Shown one piece after another: positions 11,825 through 23,800 of a DNA stretch of 64,000 nucleotides. A program made the translations under genes and the position numbers. The stretch covers positions 89,631,784 to 89,695,783 of the forward strand of contig OW804096.1 of the NCBI GenBank assembly GCA_942159475.1, given 5' to 3'. Every line of letters starts with the position of its first letter. The first letter of the stretch is position 1. The notes under the pieces are model-generated. The model searched no databases. It saw nothing but the letters and a program-made list of their open reading frames with translations, and was not told the DNA's origin. The stretch is from Sthenelais limicola (lineage: Eukaryota > Annelida > Polychaeta > Phyllodocida > Sigalionidae).

Positions 11825-11945
11825 TGTAAGAGTGGCTCCACCTAGTGGAGTTATGTATTGCCACCAGGGGACTACCCTGGAGGGAGTTTGAATAAACGTC
11901 AGTAGAACTTACATGCTTGAGTTATCAATACGTACACACGATACA
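11825..11945 (+). repeat. 3' LTR of the Mag-like element
   Basis: Same length as the 5' LTR and identical except for one A-to-G change seven bases from the 3' end. Preceded by the polypurine tract and followed by target-duplication copy ACCTC. Confidence 0.97.
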
Positions 11946-11950
11946 ACCTC

Positions 11951-12304
11951 ATGTATGGGGTCAGATGTCCGGAAACATCTGTGGTTGGACACTGTCAGAA
12001 CATGTATGTTCCCAAATAATACCCCTGCGTTTGGACCATTACAGGGGTATTATCCTCCCTTGGAGGGTTCTATAACATCATAGCTAAATTATAATCTAGG
12101 TGTTAGATATGAAGATAGGGATGGCTGAAGACAGTCAGCTTTGATTATAATTTAGATGTCACCGCATACCACCCCCAATAAAAGTATGTGGTTGAGAAAG
12201 AGACATGGCCACATGTGCACAAGATTAGGGAAGGGAATGTTGCTTGAATCATCTGATAAATATCAAGAAACGTTAGTATCGAGTTCAGATGAAGATAGTA
12301 TTGA
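11951..12304. other. Spacer
   Basis: Short dyad sequences only (for example catctgtggt and acaggggtatt stretches). No gene. Confidence 0.5.
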
Positions 12305-12640
12305 AATTGATAAACCCTGACCCCCAACCCCCAACCCCCAACCCCCAATCCGCCTCCACCCCCACCCTTCATGTAGCCATACATATATCTGACAATATCC
12401 CACATCCTCCATCTTTAAGTCCTACCCAAATCCACAACACATTATATTTATCTTTCTTGTAAAAATAACTTACTAGGCTGCCACTCCATGTTTTTTCTTT
12501 AGATAAAATACTCTGGCGGGGTTCTGGCATGGCGGGGTAAGGGCAGGGCGGGGTTCTGACTGGCGGGGTAAGGGCGGGCGGGGTATTGGCATGGGGGGAT
12601 ATTGGCAAGGGGGGTTTTGGCTGTGGGGGTTCTGAAAGCT
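12305..12640. repeat. C-rich then G-rich arrays with quadruplex potential
   Basis: At about 12309-12341 the unit CCCCCAA occurs four times, so the minus strand has four G5 runs separated by TT. At about 12515-12640 the plus strand has imperfect repeats of ggcggggttctggcat and ggcggggtaagg. The two arrays have opposite strand bias, about 170 bases apart. Confidence 0.85.
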
Positions 12641-12744
12641 TATGGACACTATCGCTAACACGGTGATAGTCACCCGTGTCAGTGTTCTGACACCGGTGTT
12701 ATAACACCAACTTTTTATGAACGCCAGCCCTGGTGGCTAGCATA

Positions 12745-13940
12745 TTAAAGGCCGACGCACACAGTCAAGATCTCAGATCTTCTCACGGTTCACAACTGAT
12801 CGTGGGTTGAAATCATACAGAATTTTGTTTAAATCGTGCCCATTTTTTTATGCGCACACACTCAGGATTTCATGGGAAATTGAGTGAAAACCTGAGATCG
12901 TGGGAAATGTGCACACAGACTCACGATTTCATAAAATTGTCTGGCCAAAATTTGGTCCGCTAGCTATTGGTAAATCTCCTAAATGTTTAGTTGTTTGTTT
13001 GAAATATATTTATTCTGCTCATACACATTACAATTTATGAGTAGCTATTCTCAGTGAACAGAGATTTTAACAATGGATCATAAAAAATGATATAAACTAA
13101 TATTAGTTCACAATATAGATTAAAAGAAGTCAATGGAGAAACGGCGCATTTTTACACATTTTATAGAATAAAACAAACAATTAATGGATACTCCTACAGT
13201 CCCAATTTTTTTTACACATATAGTGCTGATAATATACTACATATAAAAAGGAAAAGAAATACATGTCATCGCGTTAAATCTTTTTTTATAGCTATCTGAG
13301 TTAGACATGAAACAGAGCTAGCTGTGGTACTATCAGTTGTACCCACTTAGCATGCAAGTCTATTGGGAAATGCTGCATTTTTCTTTCACGGTTTTGGGAA
13401 TAAAACAAAAATGGATAATCCTGATGTCCCAAAATTTTCTACACAAATAGTGCAGGTAATATTCTACACATATATAGGGAAAAAAATGTATGTCATCGCG
13501 TTAAAAAAATAATTGTAGCTGTCTGAAATAGACATGTTTAGGAAGCATAGATCAACAAAAAATTGATCAATAAGAATAATGATTTACTAGAATTAAAATC
13601 AAGTGATTGATATCAATCGATAGGAAATAATGTTCCCTAAAATTGTTTTTATTTTACCTAAGATGTCAGTGCATTATTTTTAGAGATATAAGCAATAAAC
13701 CTCACAAAGGTTTATACCTGGTTGTACCCAGTGAGATCGTGGGTGAGCTCACGCCAATCAATATTTTGGATCGACGTGGAACTGCTCCCAATTAGTTCTC
13801 TGCATTGATTTAGGAATCTATGACTGATCATGCATAGACGCACACATACAAGATTCGGTGTAAGATTTGGCGGCAACAATTTTTGAAATTGTGCAACTCC
13901 AATCTTGCCTGAGATCCTGTATGTGTGCGTGAAAATCAGG
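12745..13940. mobile_element. Probable non-autonomous DNA element with subterminal repeats
   Basis: The left part (ggccgacgcacacagtcaag at 12752) and the right part (tgtgtgcgtgaaaatcaggc ending near 13940) are imperfect inverted ends. The motif GCACACA...GATCTCAG recurs inside both ends (about 12755, 12855, 12910, 13845, 13915). The middle holds two tandem copies of a roughly 190-225-bp unit (about 13125-13312 and 13350-13535), each ending gtcatcgcgttaaa then tagacatg. No transposase frame. Exact ends and target duplication are uncertain. Confidence 0.45.
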
Positions 13941-14705
13941 CCATAATTTGACGCAGGACTTGACGTGAGTTGATGTATGACTTGTCGGCTAGGCGGCCGT
14001 CGACGTACACGCTGAAATTACTCGACATGAGGTCTCCAAATCCTTCACTCTCTCCTGTCAGCTTTGAATCTAGTCGCTCTGACTGCTGCTGTCAAACTAC
14101 TGGCACTGTAAAATTTACTAGGACATATACCCCCACGATGGCAGTGATAGATCTAAGCAGACCATTGTGATGTTAAGATGAATTTTCCCATCTGTCCCAT
14201 GGACTGGCCTTTAACTGCCGCATTAGTAGATGACCACTACTATATAGACTGGGTATTACCTTTCGGCCCTGCTTTCGGCGTGAGGATTTCCTCGTATGTC
14301 AACATTGCCATTCAGCAGATAGCCGAATTTATCTATTCCAACAGCTAGGACTGAAAGTAGCTAGCCCACAAAAAACTACAAGGCCCAAGCCATAAAGTAG
14401 CTTAAAGTTAGATGGTTGGGCATCTATAGACACCAAGGCAAACCTACTAAGCTTCTCCGAAGACATTGTTAGCAGAAACTCGTTAATGCTTGGCTAAAAC
14501 TCTCAACAAATTCTATATAACCACCAACGCAGACTGCAACAAATAATTGGCAAGATCATCGCCGATGTAGCTAAAATCATTCCCACAGCAATTTAATTAG
14601 TTTTAACAACTGGTTTTCCTTAAAATCCCATACACAAACAGCACCAATATGTTAAACTCTCAGGAATCATGAAAAGTAAACCCACTAAGAGTCTACATGA
14701 TTATA
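13941..14705. other. Spacer downstream of the DUF4806 gene
   Basis: No repeat or coding frame recognised. It probably includes the 3' UTR of the minus-strand gene ending at 14706, but no clear AATAAA was found close to the stop. Confidence 0.4.
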
Positions 14706-14896
14706 TTAGTTAGATATTTGAGCGTCAGACATGACAGCCCTTGCTGCAGCATTTCTTTGTTGTGATGCAAGCCCATCAGCCCTCTCCAACCTTCGCCTTG
14801 ATTTCGTGACAGCTGCCCGAAGATTGTCGATGATGGCATTTTGTATGTCCCGGTCAATCTGTGGGCCTTCATTTGGGTGTGCTATCTTAACTGCCT
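14706..14896 (-). CDS. Terminal exon of the DUF4806 gene
   Basis: Acceptor ttttacag at 14897-14898. The exon completes a codon with the G ending the previous exon and reads GEAVKIAHPNEG and DNLRAAVTKSRRRLERADG before a TAA at 14706-14708. This is the region that follows DUF4806 in family members. Basic and helical at the end. Confidence 0.75.
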
Positions 14897-17800
14897 CTGT
14901 AAAATGTAATTAGATTTGTGGCTTAATCTCAGACAATTTAGAAAAGAAAACAGATTCAGCATCTTTATAATTTGGTTTATATCGTTTATTTTGTAGATGA
15001 TTGTAATGATTGAATACATCCGAAAGTTATATGAGTGTGTAACACTCAATAGGGGAATTCCATTCCGTCGTCTGAATATTTAAGAGTGATCTCATGTACA
15101 TAGCCATGTGTTTGACATGTTTCCATAAAACTAGACTCTTCCGTGACAACCGCTTCTGAAAGAAGCTGCCCATTGGCAGGATCACTACCCATTACAACGT
15201 CACACCCGCCATTACGGGTCCACACGCAAATAGAGAGAGATTGATACTTATTTGCCAACGAAATAAATGCTCATTCAGCATTCTTACCTAGCTTACTCCT
15301 ACCGTATATTAGTAAGCAACGATATTAGCTAGTGATTACTGGAACAATATTGTCTAGAAAAGAAGATATAAGCCCATTTACCACCAGCGAGGCCTGTGAT
15401 AAGATTCGAATTGACGGCCATTGCCGCTAAATATAAACAAAGCGCCGAAATATGGTGTCTCCCAATACCGCCGCTAGCGCCCCTGCATGCATAGACCATA
15501 GTATAGTGATCTTCATATAGACGTTTTAGAAGCGCTGTTTAGCTGAGGCTAAACAGCTGGGGGGGGGGGGGCGGCGGGCAGGGGATGATCCTTTATTTTT
15601 AAATATAAAAACAATCTAAAAGCGTTCAGATCTGGTGAAATATAACCAATTTACTTCCTACAAATAAATACCTTGTGCGGTTACTTTCTGGACCAATCGG
15701 GCCACATCCGCCTTTTGCCTGCAAAAGCGCAGCTTCTTCTAAAAAATCACACCAGGCCCTCCATACCTCCAAAAGAACAGAACTAGGATAAGGGGCGCAC
15801 AGAAAACACTTTAGTTCGAAATTTCTCCCGGGTTCGTCCAAAACCGCCCACACATTCTTCTAGTTAGCCCTACCTATACCGAACAAGCCAGTCGGAATGT
15901 CTATACGACGCCGTACAAAAAACAAAAAAATTTACGACGAACGACCTGTCCCAAGCTTCTCAACTGGCCACCATTGCCTTCGCCCGTAAACATATGCCAG
16001 GATTTCCATAGGGAGTAGTCTCCTCTGCGCGTGCGCAATGCTCTTGTTCTAGGTTTACTTCCGGGAAAGGCAAGCAGTCAGCCAAGCTCATCAATGGCGT
16101 CAAAACAAACATAAAGAATCTAGGATTATCACATTAAAAAAGGTAACAAAATATATAATCTAATTGTCTGCGCCATCTTATGGTGATATACCATAAGAAT
16201 GGCGGCAGACGTGACCAGGCAAAACACTTGACGACCCCTTCTTTCTGAATATCCAGACCAAGTTTAGTGGCCGGGAATCTCCCGGCTTTGTAATGCGGCG
16301 GGATCGCGGGCACAAATCGATGCAGTCATTGAACAATTTATAAGCTATAACAAAGTCACAAGCAACTAATTTATCACAGGAAAAACATATTCTGGCGGCT
16401 TTACTTCTCTGGACTTCATTTTCCCCATCATGCATTGGTCTTTTATAGATCACTTACACTATCTATGATATTGGTAAAAAGATCCTTGGAATCTTCGATA
16501 AAAATGTTGCTAAATATTGTTAACTGAATCTATCCCAGTATCCACTGTAATAGACATGCGCAGTGAGACATGCAAATCCCCTTTTGTATTCTATTAAGCT
16601 AAAGTAATGCAGTAAGAGTAGTTTTTACATTACTACACAGTTTACATTGACACCAAATATATAACACAAAATTATTCTCAGATATATTTTATGTACAAAT
16701 CAAACACTTACCGAAAACTATGCTATAAAGCTGGTAGCATTTGAATGACACCTTCTTCTCAGTGCCCCTAATATTAAAGGATCGGCCAGCAGTACAGTCC
16801 ATCATTCGATTCATGATTGCCGTTGTCAATTTTCCAGGGGTTGTGCCACCAAGCTGTGAAAACATTTCAACCTGAAAAATAGAAATGCAAATGTTTACTT
16901 TAGTATTTTACCATACAATTCGCATACCAAGTCTAGGTGGGCACTGTTCATTTGATATCGATGAAGAAAAACTACTTGCTAATATTCATAAACAGAGATT
17001 AGGTCATCCATGAATACTATTTCATGCATAAATGTGTCCTTGTACCATTAAAATATGTTTATGCAATATCAAATAAATGATAAACTACATCATGTTGTAA
17101 TCATCCTGACTGTAATCAACTAATCAGTGGATGGTGTTCTACTTGTTGCCAAGTACAGTGATTGCAAATGCTACACATACCAAAGCCTTTCTGCCCCCGG
17201 CGTTATACACCAGCTCATGCTCAAGCATATCGACTTGTTGCTTGGTGACCATGGGCGCCGGTAAGAGGCGAAGAGCATCAGAAATACTGCTGCCACTACC
17301 CGACTTTTCAAAATTGCTGACACGGACAATCAAAGAATTTATCTTTTGATGTAGGCTCTTCGTTTCGGTGTACAGGAACCACTGAAAAGCTGAATCAGGA
17401 AAGGTATATTAGATTAATGCTTAATAGTAATATTAGGACTGGGAATAACTAGGCCACAATCATCCATATGTGGAATTCTTCCAAGGGACTCAATAACTAC
17501 CAGAGATATGCATATGGAGATGGATCGAATCTGTTCTTAATCAGTTAGGGAGAAACTTGTTACTAGTACTCCTTGGACTGAAAAGAACTAGCCAGTGTAA
17601 AATTATACTCAAAATATGTAGATATAAATAGCTCAGTTCTGACTCAGTTAGGGAGAAACCTGATATTAGTCCTCCTCTGGCCGACAAAGTCCACCTAATG
17701 TCTATGCTACATAATCATGTAACCGCCATTATTATTATTACTGCTTAGATCATCTGATCTCATCCAAGTCTCACATGCTGATATTGATGTTCTAGAGACT

Positions 17801-20800
17801 GGAAACTGAGTTTTATATTATATCTCGAGAGTACAAAGGGAATTTATGAATACAGTGAAGACTGTTTAAAATTGTATTTAAATTTGTATATAACTTGTTA
17901 ACAATGTCACATCATCTATTCATCTCTTATTTTTTGTGTCTAATGTTTAACCTGTTAACTGTACCATGTCATATATTTATCTCTGATTTACTAGGTCTGA
18001 TGCTTCTAGAGATCAGCTCAAAATATGTGTTGTACCATACCTCTAAAGTATTTATGAAATGGAGATGGATCCTAGGCCAAGAGAAACTTGTCTCTAGTAC
18101 TCTTTTGCCTCGGATCCCATCCACTCGACCAAAAATGAACAACTCTATCACATTACATTTGTAGTCAAAACTGTCACTTGAACTGTTTACTTATGTTGTG
18201 CCTGGAATCTGTTGTACAACTTGATATTAGTGTCTTCCGGTATCAGGCACATACATGGAATCTCATACAAAAACTGTCTATATAAGGTCCAGGTATGTGG
18301 ACAAATAATGATTTATGGTCATGCTTGATTGACATAGTTGTACCCACATTGAGCTATATCAAATCCTGTACTACCCGTATATTTTATAACACCACAAATA
18401 CAAATACGCTAAGTCTCGCAGCACCACAATACTGTGAACCCTGGTGCTATTCACCTAAGGTGCTATTCATATTCTTATAGTCACACTATTTCACTGTCAG
18501 AAGTGTGCTCTTCTGCATTGGTGTCTCCCCAGACACATGAAAATTGGTTTACTGGTGCTAACCGAGAGGTATATCTGGTTACTTGTAAATATTGAAAATG
18601 AATTGTAACCAACTAAACTCGTTCAATGAACTAAAATTGAAAAAAGGTCTTAAATTCACATCCTGGAACATAAGAAGCCTTCCCAAAAATTTCAACCTCA
18701 TTGAAATCTCTATTAAGAATGTGGGATTGGACTTTATTTGCTTTTCTGAAACATGGCTGGATCACCAGACACATGATACCTCCATAGCTATTCCTGGCTA
18801 TAACCTTGTTAGACTTGATCGTCAAACAAAAAAGAAAGGTAATGGTCTTTGTTTTTACGCTAAAGACTCACATAACGCAGACTCTGACACATTCAGAAAA
18901 ATGAATGTGTCAAACAAAGACGTGGAAATCCAGATTATTAGAGTAAAAAACAAATTTTTGAAACCTATCATTTTGATAAACGCATACAGAGCCCCAAGTG
19001 GGTCAACCAAGGTCTTTCTCGAAAATGTTAAGGAAACATTATCTCAAGTTCAAGAGCTAGGGGAGATCTTCCTAGCAGGAGACATAAACCTGGACTCTTC
19101 GTGACAAATGCTTCTGAAAGAAGCTGCCAATCTGGCAGGATCACTACCCATTACAACGTCACACCCGCCATTACGGGTCCTAACGCTAATAGAGAGAGAT
19201 TGATACTTATACCCCTGTTTGCCCTTACGAATGTGCTCCCCCGCGTATTTTACCTGCAATGATGACAATCTAAAGAGGTTTTCCTCGCAATTTTGGCCGG
19301 AATTGATACATCAATACTTTTCCTGAAAGATGCTAGGGTCAGGTATAGCTCAATACATCATCCTGGGAAGATTCGAATCGACGGCCATTGCCGCTAAATA
19401 TAAACAAAGCGCTGGAATATGGTGTCTCCCAATACCGCCGCTAGCGCCCCTGCATACACTCGCTGAGGCATGTGTATTATTAGACACCAAAACAAAAGCG
19501 TAGGAGGGGAGGCAGAGGGGCGGCCGGGGGGTGGGGTGGTGGGAAGCATTGAAAATGAGAAAAAGATTCCACACTTATATAATACAAGTACATAACCTAA
19601 GACACCACAACCAAATTGATCTAGCAGTAATACTCTGGACTTCAACGTCATTAAAAATTCCATGACCAATCTGGCAATGGAATTTAAAACATTGATGGCA
19701 AAATTCAATCTCATTCAACACATCACAATACCAACAAGAACTACCCTCAAGTCAAAAACAGTAAACGACCACTTCTATTCGAACTCACAAAATATTGACT
19801 CTTCAGGTATTATTTTGGACATCCGATCACTTTCCGACATACCTAATCAGAAAAAATAAAAGAAATAGATACGAAACAGACACTTTTTGGGCTAGAAACA
19901 CAAAACATCTAGATCAAAAAATATTAAACAACATACTAAAAGACAAAATTCTATCAAAACGAATCCCCTGATGAATGTTGGGAATTACTGATAGGAAAAA
20001 TAGACCACTACCTGGACAGAATGTGTCCTTTAAAACTGTTTCGGAATGTCAGGGTGAAGGAAAAGTGGATGTCAAATGAAATCACAGCATTAATGAATGA
20101 CAGGGATAAGCTATTCAGAGAAGCAAAATCTAAGGGTGACCCAGAGCTCCTTGCCAAGGCAAAACAGGCAAGACTGAGGATAAATAAAGAATGTAAGCGG
20201 GCCAAAGCCTCATCTATAAAAGAAACGCTGTCCTCACATAAGGATAACCCAAAAAAATTCTGGGAGGTGTTGAGGCCACTCATCAACCCAGAAAAGGTTA
20301 AAACACGTAGGGAAATCTCCCTCGAAAATGATGATTTGATGTTAACCGGGGATGCAGTTTGCTCCGAATTCAATAACTTCTTTTTGAACATAGGCCCTGA
20401 ATTGCTAAGAGGATCAATCCTCCTCAGGGTTCAGTGGCTACTCCTATTGAAAATGTTTGTAATGCTCCAGTCTAGGAGTAAAAATTTGAGTTTCTCTTTT
20501 CACCAGGTCCTACCAAAGGACGTCGAGAAGATTCTAGTAAAACTAGATAGTAGTAGAGCCTTGTTTACTCAGATGACCTTTATTATAAACCTCTCCCTCC
20601 AGAAAGGGATAGTGCTTAAAGCTTTCAAGGAAGCAAAAGTAACACCTCTTCACAAGGCCGGCTCAAAAAGCTCCCCCCAACAATTATCGACCAATCTCAG
20701 GTATCTCCCTGCCGTCAAAAATCCTTGAAAGAGTTGTACAACAGCAACTGTCAAACTACTTCGAAGAAAATAATTTATTCTATGAAAAGCAATATGGCTT

Positions 20801-23800
20801 CAGAAAGAACCGTTCTGTCCAACAAGCTCACATTGATTTCCTAAATAACATTTACCCACAACTGAACAATAAACTCCTTAACACGACAGTTTTCTTAGAT
20901 TTCAAAAAGGCCTTCGATATGGTACATCATCGAACCCTAATTCAGAAGTTGGAGGTATACGGCATCAGGGATACCGAGCTAAATTGGTTTGAAAACTATC
21001 TTAGTGATAGGCAGCAGTCTGTGGTTACAAATGGCTTTGGCAAATCCGGAAAATATCGATCACAGAGATCTAAAAACCAGAATTCATGATGAGGGCCGCA
21101 AAAACCTAAAAACTATTACTCCCAAAACAACAAAAATTCTAAATTCTGTAATTTATAAATGCCAAGTCACATGGAACAAGCTAAGCACTGCGGCACATAA
21201 AACCCCTGATAGACGTGCATTCAGCACCTATATCAGAAATAACACAGGGTGATGGAGAAACGTACTTTACCTTCATTTTATTATATTTCTATTGTGATCT
21301 TTTAAACAAAATGTTTGCTTAGACTAGTGCCCTCAGTGGCAAAATGTTACTCAACTACCCAGTGACTGATTCACCCCATTCAGTATTATATCTAATAGTT
21401 TAGTTAGTGTATTTTAAACCTACCTTACCACTTACTATGTCGTCTTAAAATTGTAAACTTAGCTCCACCTCCAAGGAGGCCACGTTTGATTATTTACGTA
21501 AAAGAATTATGCGTCGATGTCCACATTAACCAGACGGAAATATCAATTGAAAAATGGAAACTCTTTTGAGATTTTTGGATTTAGTTAATGTAACGCTGTA
21601 TTAATAATTAGTACCAACTGTAGTCTAGTTTATGTAACAAGAAGTGGGAGAAGTGTAGTAAGAAGGCATGGGCTGGAAGAGATCCCCCGATAAGTTCATA
21701 ACCTGTTTTCCTTTGTATACCTTTTTGGAAATAAAGAATTTATTATTATTATTATTGGCACAGTGCTTCAATAATGGGAAATAGCTACTTTGATTAGCAG
21801 TTAATTAATCACAAAATGTTTAAACTTGAGGGCATGAAAACAATCCCAAGTTGGATATAACAATTATATCTGGGTCTATCCTGCTTTACATACTGCTTTA
21901 TATAGAATGGTGCTTAGGAAATACTTATGGCTAGCAAATTCATTTCTCTACAGGATTGCTCCTAATCTTGGATAATATTGGATCACAATTATTACCGGCT
22001 GGCTCCATGACTGATAGACCATTAGGAACCACGATGTTTGTGCATGGGGGAGCAGTACTTGCGGCTGAAGGTCTTGTGATCGGCTGCTTTCTGCCCATGA
22101 CGTTATCCCTTGGAAGAGCATTTCTTGGGTCCATCATAGGAGGTCTTGTGATCAGCTTCTTTCGCGCCACAATGGGAGGAGAGGTACTTGTGGCTTGTGT
22201 AGGTCTCATGCTCAGATGCTTCCTGGTCCTCATTTGTTTTGCAGACGGTGATGATTCACCACCAGAAGATGACATATCGTCATCATCAATGTCTATTTCG
22301 TCTTCTAAAGCTGGTGCTGTTATATTGCGGCACTCATTTTCGCTGTCTGCATCTAACTCGGACATGGTCGACTTCATGACATATATAGCTCTAGGTATCT
22401 TCCTATTATAAAGTCGAGATCGTGTATACTTCTATAATCTAATGTTGAATCGGAGATAAGGAGAAAGGATGACCAGACACGTACAGATTCCGTTACCAAC
22501 TGATTGTATAGTTTATTAGCAAGCAACCCTCACAGGAGCAGCTCACGTGCTACTCCTGGAGGTGGGAGGGGCTCTATCCATGATAGGCCCAAGGTAATAT
22601 GACAGGCAGGTGTGAGTCATGGAGGGAGGGGCTAGGATGAACTTGGCTGTATAGCATCACCCCCTAGCTACCCCGACGACCCTCCATAAAGCACACCTGC
22701 TTAAAGAACAAGTTATACATAATATCCAAGAATAATTATTAAATAAAGAATAATCAAGAAGGTGATCACATACGGATTCTTTTTCATAAATATGGTATAG
22801 AAAAGCATTTTACTAGACATTTGAGAAAACAATGACAAGCTAGAATAAACAGAAGGTCAAACACAAGAGTTAGGAAATCATTAGCTTGAACACTTGACCG
22901 GCCGCGCAGGGATGGCATAAGGCGAGAGCCTGCGTCGGCGACCGGCCTTCTCAAATGACAGCGCCGGCGTATGCGACTACACATTCCGCCCTAAACAAAA
23001 ATCTTGGCCGTAGGAAGACCGACGAGGCGCAGTGAATACGGGGCCTGACACTGGCCTTCACAGAAACTTCTTTTAATTAACCAAAAACAATAATAATAAT
23101 ATGATAAATCATAGTGAAACATAAGAGTTCCCTGCTTCTGCTTAGAAAATATAAAGAGAATACAAAAATATAGCAGAAGACTATCCGTACATGAAACCTT
23201 AAAGAAGACTAAAATATACTTACAAATATACAAAAAGCTCACATAAAAGTGAGAATCACTCTCTTCCCCCTCTCTCTCTCAGCGGAGAGAGAAGTTTGAA
23301 GTGCCTCGCCTCTAAACCACCTCCAGCTCGAGGGGACATCCATCCACTGGCTTCCATACTAAAGTCCAGCGAACTTCGCCTTCCTCCAGCATGGCCGCCA
23401 GCACACAATAATTTTTAAGAAATAGATTTCTGACGAGGCAAATCAATCTCCAGCAAGCCTCCTTGGTGGATTACCCTGAGGGGACCACTCCAGCGGAGAC
23501 CCACTGAGGAGAAGAGATAGCAACCCCTCCCGGCGCAAATACCTGCCATGCGAGGGGCTTCTGCAGCAGAGAGGGTCTCCCTCTCAAAAATAGTGTAGGA
23601 GAGATTAATCTCTAAGCACCTCTCTCCCTGCTGCAGGCGAAGACAAATTCTGTTGGCCTTGCTGTTGGCTTTTCGGCAACAACAGCACAGGCAACAGGCC
23701 TTCAAACATACATATACTTTATAAAGACATCTAGCAATCTTTGGCAAGCAAATAAAAACCAAAACTATCACTGCTATCACTATCACAACACCTATCTAGT

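Larger units (their letters stand above)
7603..11950 (+). mobile_element. Intact Mag-like Ty3/gypsy LTR retrotransposon
   Basis: The element runs 7608-11945 (4,338 bp). Two 121-bp LTRs start TGTAAGAG and end ATACA, and they differ at one base (ACAATACA versus ACGATACA). A perfect 5-bp target duplication ACCTC flanks it at 7603-7607 and 11946-11950. A TGG-starting primer-binding site (tggtaccagaaagtagg) follows the 5' LTR directly, and a purine tract (aaagaggagaaga) precedes the 3' LTR. One unbroken gag-pol frame fills the interior. CCHC-type knuckles and domain order fit the Mag group. The near-identical LTRs and intact frame make it a young, possibly active copy. Confidence 0.97.
18592..21757 (+). 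mobile_element. Decayed non-LTR retrotransposon (CR1/L2/jockey-like)
   Basis: 18592-19092 reads an AP-endonuclease start (FTSWNIRSLPKN, FICFSETWLD, FLAGDINLD). A 530-bp foreign insert follows. From about 19633 the endonuclease end resumes, then a pre-RT region (20021-20400) and RT blocks including motif A (FLDFKKAFDMVHH, about 20890). Frameshifts occur near 19860-20020, 20400-20570 and 20700. The catalytic YADD block is missing: near 21040 the sequence jumps to the C-terminal WNKLSTAAHKTPDRR tail, stopping at 21250-21252. The 3' end has AATAAAG and an (ATT)n tail at 21738-21757. Not capable of transposition. Confidence 0.88.

Noticed and set aside
12309..12341. Telomeric repeat
   Set aside because: The CCCCCAA units are only four and do not match the metazoan TTAGGG repeat. 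An interstitial telomere is not supported.
15626..15853. 75-codon minus-strand frame (NFELKCFLCAPYPS)
   Set aside because: Looks somewhat protein-like but has no splice borders or known domain that I could support.
16178..16453. 91-codon minus-strand frame
   Set aside because: No domain and no matching splice sites. Lies in a CpG-rich region, where frames stay open by chance.
21956..22411. Plus-strand frame of 151 codons
   Set aside because: Antisense to the DUF4806 gene exon, which has splice sites and joins in phase with other exons.
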